A DNA stretch of 64,000 nucleotides from Symsagittifera roscoffensis (taxonomy: Eukaryota; Xenacoelomorpha; Acoela; Convolutidae): positions 15,508,027 through 15,572,026 of the forward strand of contig NC_087068.1 of assembly GCF_963678635.1 (NCBI RefSeq), given 5' to 3'. The notes under the pieces were generated by a model, which was not told the DNA's origin, ran no database searches, and saw nothing but the letters and a program-made list of their open reading frames with translations. This document shows, in pieces, positions 12,801-24,800 of this stretch (its first letter is position 1; every line of letters starts with the position of its first letter). The translations under genes were made by a program, and so were the position numbers.

Positions 12801-15800
12801 TCAAAGCATCTGCAGGCATGTTTGCTGTTGGTAAAATTGTTATGACACCTTCTTCTGTTGAACTAAATCCCGAAGAAAGTGAAGTTTTTACTATGAACAA
12901 TTTAAGTTTGGTTGTCAATGAACACTCCCAAAGGCCTATTAGATATTATGCCTAAGTCGCCAAGTATAGCCTCTAAATGAATTCTTTCCTTTACTGTTTC
13001 AACCACAGCATTGCGTTCTGCTTCTGCTGTTGAAGTTGATACACAACGCTGGAGTCTGCTATACCAAGTTTTTACACCTGAGTTATCACTGAGCTTGAAA
13101 CAATATCTTGAGGTACCTCTTCTTTTGTCTATAGTTCTAGCCCAGTCAGCATCCGAATAGCCAAAAGAATCAACGCCTTATCCCTTCTATACACTAAAGG
13201 TAAATTTTTTTGTTCCTGGCAGATATCGTAGACAATTTTTCCTGCGTTCCAATGTTTTTCACCTGGGTTTTTTTTCAAAAGAACTTAGAGGGTTTGCTGC
13301 AAGGCAAATGTCGGGTCTACTTGATAAACCTAAGTAATTTAGGCAAACAACAAGTCCTCGATAGTCACATTTCTTCATACAATCTTGTTTTATGCTACCT
13401 TCTAAAGGGCAATCTTTTTTTTTAGCCAGTTTTTCGATTTCAACAGGAGGGATTGTTATCGGTTTTGCTTCGGTCATCTGGAATCTTGATAACAATTTCT
13501 TAAAGTCTTGATAACGTAGTCACAAATTCTTCATTTTTCATCCGATTGTTTATTTGTTGAATTTATTTCATTTTTGTAACAATCAATATGGAAGCCTCCA
13601 AGGTCGGAGTTGTAAAAAGATTCAAAGGTGATAAGAAAAGTCATTTTGATCCATGTACAATTTTCTCCATTAAAATTGTGTTACTAGATCAAAAAACACA
13701 AATGTACGTTAATTTTTTTTGAAATTTGCAAACAGCATCATAATATCTCGATACCAGGGCTCGGTGGTTAAGTGAACCGATTCGAAGCAAACCGAAGAAA
13801 CGAACCATTAGATTAATCTCGCGGGTCGAGGAGGCAGTTTTATGCTTTGAATTCTATAGTCCCAATCAATCAAGATTGGGATCAAAAATACACAGTCCCA
13901 ACGATTTGAAGTCCTGGTAAAGAAAGTGCCTGAACAAAGAACAAAATTTGAATGTAATCAGGATAGTCTGAACAAAATTTGCAGGTCTTTATACTCCGCC
14001 CAAAGACCCCACGGGTCAAACCGGATTCTTTTTAATCCACACGATCGGGACATACCAGTTTTAGGTGTGCAATTGTACCAATTGTTCATCTCGTTGTTTA
14101 TCTTGTTCTGAAAAACAGTTTAAGTATTTGAACTTTTTCAGAAATTGAATCAATAACCAAAGCAAAAACTTATGAAACCGAACCGAACTGACATTAAAAA
14201 ACCGACTCAATAAAAAATTTGTATTCAAATTTCAAAAACTTCCTTTCAAAGTATGAAAAAGATAATTAAAAACTCCATTTTCAGCAAATAGGGTTATCAG
14301 GGGCGGATTTAGGGGGGAGGCTGGGGGAATGGGGCGTACGCCCCCCCTCTCAGGGATTCGACCCCCTGCCGACCCAAAGGGTCCCCCCTTTGATAATTTT
14401 TCAGAAATCCATTTTGGGCCGACCGACCCTAAAATTTTTCTAGAAGCGCCTTTGGCGCCAATATATACTAACTTTGAGGGGGAGCGCGCGCCAAAAAAAA
14501 CCGCGATTTTTTTGTCAAAATTTTTTAAAAAGTGCCCAAAAGTGATTTTTTGACTGTTTTTTCAAAAATTTGCCGGCGGCGCAGAAATTTTAGCCAAAAT
14601 AGGGGCAAAACAGTGCTTTGGGAGAGCTCGAAAAATCAATTTGGTCGACCTAAAAAAAAAGATCGTCAAAATTTTCGAATTTTTTTTGAAAATAAGACCC
14701 CCCGCCTCGAGAAAATCCTAGATCCGCCTCTGAGGGTTATATAAGCAGAAGTCAAGTTCTTGGTTTAAAGAACCAGTTAAATCATGGCGATGGTTTTTTG
14801 AAGTAATAGATTTTTTTTCAGTTTCAACTTTCGAATAAAAAAAAGGAAAAAATATGAATTTTATGGATTTTGAGATTATTCGTACCGTACCTTCTGAAAA
14901 ATAGACTGGAATAATTTGAGCTAGAAAGAATTTAACCGGATTCAGCTATTTGTAATTTATTTGCTAACCGTCTCTTACTTATTGATCAAAACTAACATTG
15001 AATTAACGTTTGCGGTGATTTGAGCAAACAAGTTATTTGCATAAAGCTTTATCAAATATCTGTCGCCAGAATTGAGTATCATTGTTGGCAAAGCTAACCG
15101 ATTTGGTAATTCTGTTGCTTTTTGCTGCCTGATTTGCTTAAAACACGTTCAACTAATTTTTGAAAATAAACAGCTTCTCTTTCTATGTGCTGAACAAATT
15201 GGCAGCGGAAAACGACTGCTACAGTGCTGATTTAAATTATCCGGACAAAACGAACAAAACTTGAATTTTCAAACGCGTTTTTCTTAAATTGGGTTAAGAT
15301 TAGACAAAAAGTGAACAGAACAAAAGTTGCTTTGAATTACGCTGAAACTACTTTGTTAATTGATAAAAATATTATATCATTAGAAGCTTCTTACGCAGCC
15401 CAACAAAGTTTAAGAAGGGATAAATCTCCAAAAACCAGTATAAGAGAAAAAATTTTCACTTGATAATCAATAAATGTGATTTTTACTATATAAAACCCAG
15501 AATCTCTGTCTAAAACAAATTTCAAACAATTTGCGCCAATTTTGGAGATTTAAACCTTCTTAAACTTTGTTGGGCTGTGTAAGAGGCTTCTAATGATATA
15601 ATATTCTTATCAATTAACAAAGTAGTTTCAGCATAAATCTTGATAATTGAAAAAAGCCCATTTTTGGGGTAAAATTTTTGTTGAGAATTTCGGAGAAAAA
15701 ATGGAACCATATTAATTCTGGTGAAAATCTAAGCAAGTTTTGTTCTGTTCACGTTTTGTCTAATCTTAACCCAATTTAAGAAAAACGCGTTTGAAAATTC

Positions 15801-18800
15801 AAGTTTTGTTCGTTTTGTCCGGATAATTTAAATCAGCACTGTATTTAAAGAGCGTAAAGCCACAACTCGCAACAAAAGAGAACCTGCAATAAAAGACAAT
15901 TCGCAATAAAAGATAACTCGCGATATACCCACCGCCGCAGTTCGCGCCAACGTGTTGCGAGCTTGCCATTAGAGGGTAGTACTTGACACAAAATTTAGAG
16001 CCGGTTATTGGCGCCAAGCGGCGACGGGCGCGTAGCGCGCCCACCGGCGACCTTAAACCGAGAATATAAAACTTACAATTAGCTTCAAAAACTTGCCAGT
16101 TGTCGCTTTCCTTAAATTGTGCGAGTTGTCTTTTTTGCGAGTTGTCTTTTGTTGCAAGTGGCATAAAAATCACATCTTAAAACTATGGCAACTGGTGGTG
16201 CGTTTGAGGATTTAGAATGTTCAATATGCCGGGAAACTTTCCTCGATCCCCGCGCACTTCCTTGTGGACATTCATTCTGTGGCCCTCCGAGAAGATGTTT
16301 GGAAGGAATTAAACACGACAATGACAGAGCTTCGAAATGCGCTATTTGCAAGGAAGTGTTCCAAATAAGTGCGAGTAATCTTAAGCCTCTCTACGGAATC
16401 CGAGAAGCCTTTAGCGCTTTGGCACTCGAACAAACCACTTCGGAACTTGGGAGCGATTGTAATCATCATATATCAAGAAGAAAAATGTGGTGTTCTGATT
16501 GCAGTGTCCAACTGTGCGGTGCATGTGTAGACGAGTTCCATTTTGATCACAGTCTTAAGAGTTACAGGGCTACTCTGATTAACAAAAAGGAAGAAACTGA
16601 AATCGCTTTATCGGGACTCGAAAATGTTGACCTGATAGAATTTCAAATCGCCAACGAAAGAAAGGAGCTTCAGAAAAAACAGAATGATTTTCAAAAAATT
16701 AAAAGTATAAAACTAGAGATAAACAAATTTGTGGATGGCAATGGACACGGACCACTGAGCAAAAATCTGTCAAAAAAATTGTGTTCCAATAATTTCAAGG
16801 ATCAACTTCAGCAAATTGGGGAACAGTTGAAACCATTTGAGTTCACAGTACAAGTTGAAAAGAAGAAATGCGATATTTCAAAACCCTATTGTTCGCTGGG
16901 CTATAATTTTCAAATTCAAGTTGTAATTCCAAATAAAAATCAGGCATATTTTGATCTGGTTGTTACACCTGCGGTGTTACTAGATATAGCTTCTTCCAAT
17001 ATAAAAATAGATTATCAATTAGTTCTTGTTAACTCCGATGCATCTAGAAATATAGAGACTAATGTTCTCCGTTACGAGCATGGTATTAGAACAGGTGTGA
17101 CCTCTCGACCTGGAAATGCTTTTACGCCTCTCTGGAATTGGGAAAAAATTACACATCCTCCTAGTGGATTCATTAGCGAGTTTTCAGCACTAACAGTTAA
17201 AATTCAAATACAAAAACTGATCTTATCCAAACTCAAACCCTAATCAGGATTCTGTTTTATATAACATTTATTTAACAATTAAATTCTCTTTTTTTTTAAT
17301 GTTCGAGTAGCTAAAAAAGTGCAAAAACAGGCTGTTAATGTCAAAGTTGCATGTAGGGAAGTTTTGAGGATTTCAACCAATTGGCTTTATCGTATCATTT
17401 TTCTCCGGAATCGTGATCGTTTTTACTGGGAAAAGTTAACACTTTTCTGTTTTTGGTTGGCGGTACATCAAAATGCGTATTAGTTTTCAATTTAAGAACC
17501 TTTTTTTTTCACCTCTGCAAAGTTTTTTTATGTTTGAAATGAATGCAATGTTTCTTTCAAGGCGATGTCGAACTTAATAGGAATCCTAAAAGTCGTGTGA
17601 GTACATTAGAAGTTTTTGTCGTTTATAAAAACTTTCATTACGAGGCCAAACTGTTTACTGGATAGGCGCACAATTTTTTCTCTGTATGTTCCTGGATTCC
17701 TGTCATACCTCAACGTATGAGCGTGAGTATAAGGATGCGAAACGGATTGATAAACATAGTCTTTATGTGGTTTTGAATAAAACAGCTGTTGTTCAGAAAC
17801 ATAAACTATCGTCTGACACTTGCTCATGGACATTAGTCAGCATGCAGCCGTATCAAGGTCAACTGATCAAACAAAAGATAATAATAAATATGTTAATCAA
17901 ATTAGTGAATAACAACGATAATAAGTTTATCGATCCGTACCGGGTGACACTCTGTCTTCTCTAGAAATTTTAAGTTTCAATATTAAGAGTTCTATAGTCC
18001 TTTGAGGACTCATATGCATTTTTTCCCTCTTGTCCATTGTTCGCTATTTCATTGGTTCCTCTTCTTCTTCTTCTTCTAGGCGTTCGGCTCGTTCGAGCCA
18101 TGCCCTCTCCCCCTGCATCTGTCTGTGTGTTTGGCCATGTTTATCGCCGACAGTGTCCTGTTGCATTTGCTACATTCCTTCTTCTTTGCTATGTATTTTC
18201 TGGGTTTTTCAGCTTCTTGAGGGTTACAGACTTTGACGTGATTTTTGTATGGACCTTCTGTCTTCCATGTTTTCTGGCAACGACTGCACGTGAAAGAGTG
18301 CGAGGCTTCGGTGTGCATTCTCTTTATGTGAATCTTTAGTCCCCCTACCGATTTGCAAACCTTTTCACATATGTCACACTGTAAGTTCGTCGGGGGGAGA
18401 TCGAAATTCCTCTTCTCTCACTTTTCTTCCCCATCATGGCGATTCCCTTGTTGGTACTCCCATTTCTCCAAGTGGTCCATGCGTATCTTGATTCTTCTTT
18501 TCCATTCTTTTCGGTCTAAGGCAAATTTAGGGGCTTCGGTCCAGTTAATTCCGGCCTCCTTGAGCAACTTCCTCCAGTAGAAAATAGTTTTCTGTTTGTA
18601 ACCTGGTCGCTTCTGGATTTCCTCGAGGCTGCCCAGCCACCCTAACACCGCCATTTTAACCGTCCTTGCGTTGCTCATTCTTATTATGTGGCCTATCCGC
18701 TCTAATGTACGTTTCTTGATCTTCCATCTCAATGATCTTATGTCGTACATGTTCCGGATGTCCTGCATATTAACCCCCTCATAATGCATTTGTTTCAGCG

Positions 18801-21800
18801 GTGGACCCTTTTTATTACTCCAGAGATATCTATACCTTTTATCTATCCACGACTGAATATTATTGATCTCTTGGTTATACCACGGCCGAGTAGCGCAATC
18901 GAATAGGAGCCCACTTTCGACACATGCTTGCACCACTTGTGCTTGTTTCTTTCTGGGAAATTTACTTTTCAGAAGTTGCGAGCGGCATTTTGCCCATAGG
19001 TATCCAGCTCGCTTTTTTCTATTCATTAGGTCTTTTTTTGGACCTAGCCAACAACCCAACATGCGTATTTCTTCTGCTTCTTCTGATCCAAATAAAGCCT
19101 TTTCTTCTTTGTCTGTGTTGTTCTTTTCCTCAAATTTCTCCATGACTTCTTTGATAATGTTAACGCCCTCTTCCAGCTCTCTTTGCTCGCCGATGATAGT
19201 GGTATCATCTGCGAACAAGGATATGGTTATGTTAACAGTTTGCATCTCGCTATTTGACTTTTCGATCTTGTTTATATCCGAAATATTGCTGCCTGGTATC
19301 CATCGCCATTTTATGCCCGTCTGTCCAAGTTTCGCGTCTGATATCTTTTTCCGTTCATTCTCCGCTATGCGCATTACCACTTGGTGATAGATATTGAATA
19401 GACATGGCGATGTCGAGCAACCCTCCCTGAGACCCCGTTCTGGGATCCATTCCTCGCTATCTCCTTCCTTCCCTTTCACTTGGTAACTGGTTGCCTCGTG
19501 TAAATCTGCTAGGGATTCTAGGAAGGGTCCTTTCATCCCGTAGTTTCGCAGGATTTCCCAAAGAGCTGGTTTGTTCACTCTGGGATACGCTTTACGTAGG
19601 TCCAAAAGCCTTGCTTCGGGGTCAGTATGTTCAATTTGAGGCAGGTTCCAGATTGCTCGCCTCTTCTTTAGATCGTCTGCGTCTTCTGTTATTCTGACCA
19701 GGATTTGTGTTGCATCCGCAGTCGACCTTCCGGCCCTGAAGCCGCTTTGATTGTCATCTAGAAGATTTAGGCGTTCTGTCCACTTTCTTAGTCTTTTGGA
19801 CAGAATTCTTGCTAGGATCCTGCTGCCCATGGCCAATAGGCAGACTCCTCTATAGTTGTTTACATCATTTTTTCCGCCCTTCTTATGTAGGGGTACTATT
19901 TGTCCGTTCTTTAGGATTTCGTCCCATGTCGGGGCGCGGAATAAGAACATCTTTTTAACCATGGCCACTATTGCTGATTTAACATGTGGGCTGGCCAATT
20001 TGATGTACTTTATGCGGACATTGTCTTTTCCGGGCGCGGACTCCCTTATTTCACTGATGCAGTCCTGTATTTCCTTATCCGATAGGGTCTCATTTAGCAG
20101 GTTATTTTCTTCGATATACTTCTTTTCCGCTCTGTGATCCCTCATACGTGCAACAGTATCCATTAGAAGCTGAGGGCTGATTTCATATATGTTTTTCGAT
20201 ACTCCTTCGAAGTGGGCTTTGAATTCATCAGTTGTGAGTGTTGTGCCAGTATCCGGTTTCCTATCTCTGCCGCCTAATTGGCGTAGTGTTCGGTACATGG
20301 TGCCCATATCTCCTTTGATGTTGGCCTGTTGGCATTCGTCTAGGATTTTATCCCACCATTCACGTTCTAATTCTTTCAGCTTCCCCTTCATTTTAGCCCT
20401 TGCTTTCCTAAGGTTGTCCCTATTACGCAGTATATCTTGGAGTGGACGGTCCTTCTCTAAGGATTCGTTTCTATCTTTCACGGCCGAAGCTATGGAATTA
20501 TGGAGCTGTGACAGCTCATCTTCGTGGCCGATCGTCCACGGATTCGCTATCTGCCTGGTTCTCTTTCCACATACCTTTAATGCAGCTTGCGTTAGCGCTG
20601 TCGCTGTTTCGCTCCATGAGCTATCCTCGTCCACCTCCTTTGTCTCGGTCTCCTTTTGGAATTTTAGAGCTGTCCGCTCAGTACTCAATTTCTCCCAGTT
20701 TATTGCTGGTTTCCGTGCTACTCTTGTTGGTCTGGACCTCTTTGGGATTTTTAGGTGGAGGGATACCGGCTTGTGGTCCGATAGCGTTAGCTCCTCGGTA
20801 ATTTGTATCCTTTTTGCATGCCTGTGCCTTTCTCCTCGCCTCATTATAAATCCGTCCAGCTCATACCATCTGCGGTGGCTGTGGTTAAACCAAGTTCCCC
20901 TTTTCCTAAGGTTAGAGAAAGAGTTTATCCATTGGAGATCGTGCGCTACACACCAATCGAGGAGGTCTCCTCCTGCTTCGGTTGTTGGCGTGGTTAGACC
21001 ATACCTTCCATTTGTTTCGCAGGCTCTCTCCCTTCAATGTGAGCATTATGGTCCCCTCCAATTATTAATACCTTGGTCTTGGGGGTTCGGGCTACTTCAT
21101 TTTCTAGGCAGTGTCTATATTCTTCTATTCCTTCGACCCCGTTACTCCAAAGTGGTTGGTAAACTGATATAATTTTCATACCATGTACCTCTATGGCGGT
21201 AGTGCGCTCCGAGAAACTTTTCTTTTGGCCTTCGCTGATCCAGGACTTGAGGGCCTCGCCACTGAGAACTATACCGCTACGTTGGGAGTGTATAACAACT
21301 GTTTGTTCACTATCTTCACCTAACCATATCACTCCTTTCGATTTTGATCGAAGCTCTGATATTAAGATTATTTCCCATCTTTTGCCTTGTGCATACGTAA
21401 TTACTCTCTTCAGTCGGTTTCTGTTTCTTTCGTGGACTGATAACCCTTGTAGGTTCCATGCTGTTACCGTAATACTCGGCTGCCCCTCGGGGGGAGTGGG
21501 TAATCTTCTTTGTCTTCTCTTCTGTCTGCGAGCTTCCCGGTGTTCTTCAGTGGGGCGTCTCATTTTTCTTCTCCTTGTTTTCTCCCCTTTGTCCGAGTCT
21601 TTTTGCCGCAGAAGATGTTGCGCGGGGTTTTCGCAACTGTCTATGCCCCTGGTTTCTTCTTCTTCAGGCTCCTGTCCGGGATGGAGGCAGGGACTCTTCG
21701 GTTCCTCTCTTTGCGGGAGCTCGTTTGTCAGTGTTGGGCCCTGCGCGGGGTTGTCGCAGGTATTTGTTCCCCTCGGTTCACCCTCTGCTGACTCCTGGTC

Positions 21801-24800
21801 GAGGTGGGGCCAGGGAGCTTGTTCCCTTGGTTCCCTTGTGTCTGTTCCGTTTGCTTCCTTTGGCTCCTGCGCGGGGTTTTCGCAGGGTTTTTCTCCCCTC
21901 GTTTCAACCTCGGGAAACTCCCTGTTAGGGTTCGACAGAGCGGAACTGCATTTGGTGCACTCAAATGCACATCGGTTGGCTTTAGCTAGCTGTTTGATCT
22001 CTTGCCGGGATAGACCGCTACATCCTTGGTGTATCCATTGTTCGCACCATGTGCATTTCACGCTGTTGCTTGTTACTTTCTTCCTGCATTCTCCGCACAG
22101 CGTGGGTCCCGGATTCTTCTCAACGTCTCCGGCCCTCGTTATTAGCTGACCCAGATGGGCTAGTCCCGAGTCAACGACAAAAAACCTGACACACTCGAAC
22201 CTGGGGGAGGTTCTGGCCACAATGTTGTTGTAAGAGGTGCTCTGACTGGCTGGGTCTTCGCCACTCTGTTGGCATTCCGGGGGGTTTTGGGTCCTCGCCG
22301 TTCCCGGTTTGTTCCCTTCCGTTCCGAAAATCCTGTGTGTTCTTTGCAGCACAGATAACTCGTGCGTTTCCCGCTTGTCCCGCTCGGAGGGCACACACGC
22401 ACAAGCTTCTTTCATTGGTTCCTCCACTTCTTGATTGTTGTTATCGTCTACGAGTTTTTCGTGTTCCTCTTGTGTGGCCTCCTTGTCCGTGATTTTGTCC
22501 GCTTCGTTGCTGCTTTTCTTTTTTTCGATATATAAGATATCCATTTTGTTCGGGCTTTCATCTGACGAAGTGAGGTCGATAACTTCGTCCATTTCTTTCG
22601 CCTTGTTTTTCGGGCTGATTGCCACCAGAAAATTCATGAACGCATGATATCCTGGTGATTTGTCCGCGAAGCCCAATTCCTGAATGAGCGACATGAGGCT
22701 TGGTTTCGTCGGTGGGTACATTTGATCCGATGGCGAATCAATGCTGAAATTCACAGGCTTTTTGTGTGTGGCTGACTCCTCAATGGTATTTATCGGGATA
22801 GGGTCCCCAAAAGTTTTTGCCAAGATTGAGTGACGTTGGCGAGTGGTTCGTCTCGATGGTGCCATAATCCCTGAAATTGAAGTTGTTGTTGGCTGTGTTT
22901 TCTTTTGGGTAATCCTTTTTGGCGATGGTTCGGCCGCTTCTGAATTTGACGACTTGTTGCTCTCCGTGCCACTATGGATGATCGTTTCCGTGGTCGGGCT
23001 GGAGTATTTGTGCTTTTCTTCAGAGAAGAAAGACTCATTCCTCGCGGTTTATCGCAGGGACGTCCAACCGTCCTCTTTTTCGTTGGTTTGCGCCGCCGTT
23101 TAGCTGGGCTGTTGTGTTTGTTACTCTGCTCCTTTAGCGTTGTTTGCTCCTTTCTTGTCAATTTTCTTGTCAGCCCTGATTTTTCATCTTCCCGGAACAT
23201 ACTATGTTGAGGCGCTGTTGGATCCTCGTTGTCTAAAAAACGAAGATAAGGCCCTGATCTTCGTGCCAATTTGTAAGCTTCGTAGTCACTCAACCGTGAT
23301 GGTCGACACGGTCCGTAGATTAAAGGATTATGTACAAAAGCAACCCAAATATTTCTCAAAAGTCTAGGTCAGTTACCGAATGCCTGTACCCATGCTGTGT
23401 GTGGTGTGTATGTTAAAATTTTTCCGTCGGTTGTTTTATATTTTTGTTAGAATGTTTTGGGATCTTTTACTTTGGTTGCCACTCGGATCGTCTTTATTGC
23501 CACTTGGTCTAATCGTTTGCTAAAAGTTTTTGTCTGTGGGTGTTTGTGTTCCTTTATACCTATTGTTTCTTTTATCTATTTTTATTGCTACGTTACGTTT
23601 GCGTTTCGCACATGGTGTTTGTTTTGATTCTTGTCTGCTCCAATTGGTTGTGATGGAGTTGCTGTCGTTTGTTGATAGAAACTTCCTCCTCCGACCAATG
23701 CTGGAAGTCGTGCATGATTTCAGTTACTAGAGGCGGCTTTGTGAGGTTCTTTCGATCTAAACATGCGTGTTTTGCATTTTCCCAGTTAAGATTGGTAGGT
23801 GAACTAGTTGTTGCCAAGCCTGACAGAGGAGTATTTGGTTTTCTGCCCATGTGTGCTTCAAAACGTGAAATTTTGGTTGCACCATGTGGTGTTATGCGCA
23901 AAGTTTTTATTATTTCAGCAACGTCCGATGCTAATTTGTATGGTGTATTCGCTGGATCTCTTCTCATAACCCCTAGATGACGTTTCAAGGTTTTGTATCA
24001 TTCTTTCTACCACCCCTATGGCTCTATCATCGTCAACCGATGCCAAAAGTAACTTAATATGATTTGTGTTACAAGAAAGTTCAAATTTTTTTGCTCCAAA
24101 TGTTTGTGCTTGATCACATCTTAGCCGACGGGGTACTCCATTATTTTAGACATACCGTTGCGTGAATTTTATGGCGATATCTGCTGTAGTTGTCGGAACA
24201 ATCTTTGCTGTCGGAAGCTTTGACCATTTTTCTATAGCAACGAGTATGTAAGCATCCTTATTGAATTCATTGGGAAGGGACCCGGCAAAGTCAAATTGTA
24301 CTTCCTCATTTGGTTCTACTATCGAATCCACTTGGAACGAATGATTTTTTCCTATTATTGGTTTGAGGTTTTTACCTTGTTCTGTACAGTGCTTGCAATT
24401 TTTCGCCGTCTGGACGATTGATGATGGGTGTGTCAAGTGTGTCGATTGATCCCTGGGTGTGCCAAGCGTATGCTTTCCAGTATTGTCTGGCGCAGCTATG
24501 TTGGTATAACGATGCGTTCGTCAATCAGCAGACAGTCCTCCCGCACATGTATTCTGTAACGGACATTGAACCAATATTGTCCGTAGGCGGATTTTATCGC
24601 TTCCCAATCCCGCTTTTTAACAAAATTGATGAGCGGTCTGAGATTCTTGTCCTTTTTGGTAGCTGCGGCGATGAATTTGACCCCCAGGACCTTCTGCAAT
24701 CGATGTCAGAACAGCGGTGTGTCCTCCTCTGCTTCCGTCATTGTTGTCTGATTAACGGTTGTTACTAACCCTTCTGTTAAGTCATGGTGGCTAGCTTCCG

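Larger units (their letters stand above)
18040..22900 (-). mobile_element. Non-LTR retrotransposon (LINE) with 2A, PHD, APE, RT and C2H2 tail
   Basis: A nearly intact LINE nested in gypsy 1 in the same orientation. Minus-strand order: an N-terminal region with a SUMO-interaction-like motif, a 2A-like peptide, a PHD finger and repeats; then an APE-type endonuclease, a reverse transcriptase, a TGA stop, and a zinc-finger tail ending in a short (AAG)n tract near 18056-18075. The 5' limit (about 22.9 kb) and the target duplication could not be fixed. Codon use is GC-richer than the surroundings and the coding region is broken only once by a frameshift, so it looks younger than its gypsy host. Clade not assigned: 2A plus PHD is known from CR1-like elements, but the RT tail (IGHIIRM) also resembles other clades. 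Confidence 0.8.

Noticed and set aside
13755-13800. tRNA-like A and B box words (ggctcggtggttaag, gattcgaagc)
   Set aside because: The spacing is too short and no cloverleaf can be formed. More likely the end of an old repeat.
20189-21172. Long plus-strand open frame of 327 codons, and similar plus-strand frames at 21193-22149
   Set aside because: They are the complements of the conserved LINE RT and endonuclease frames and show no domain of their own.
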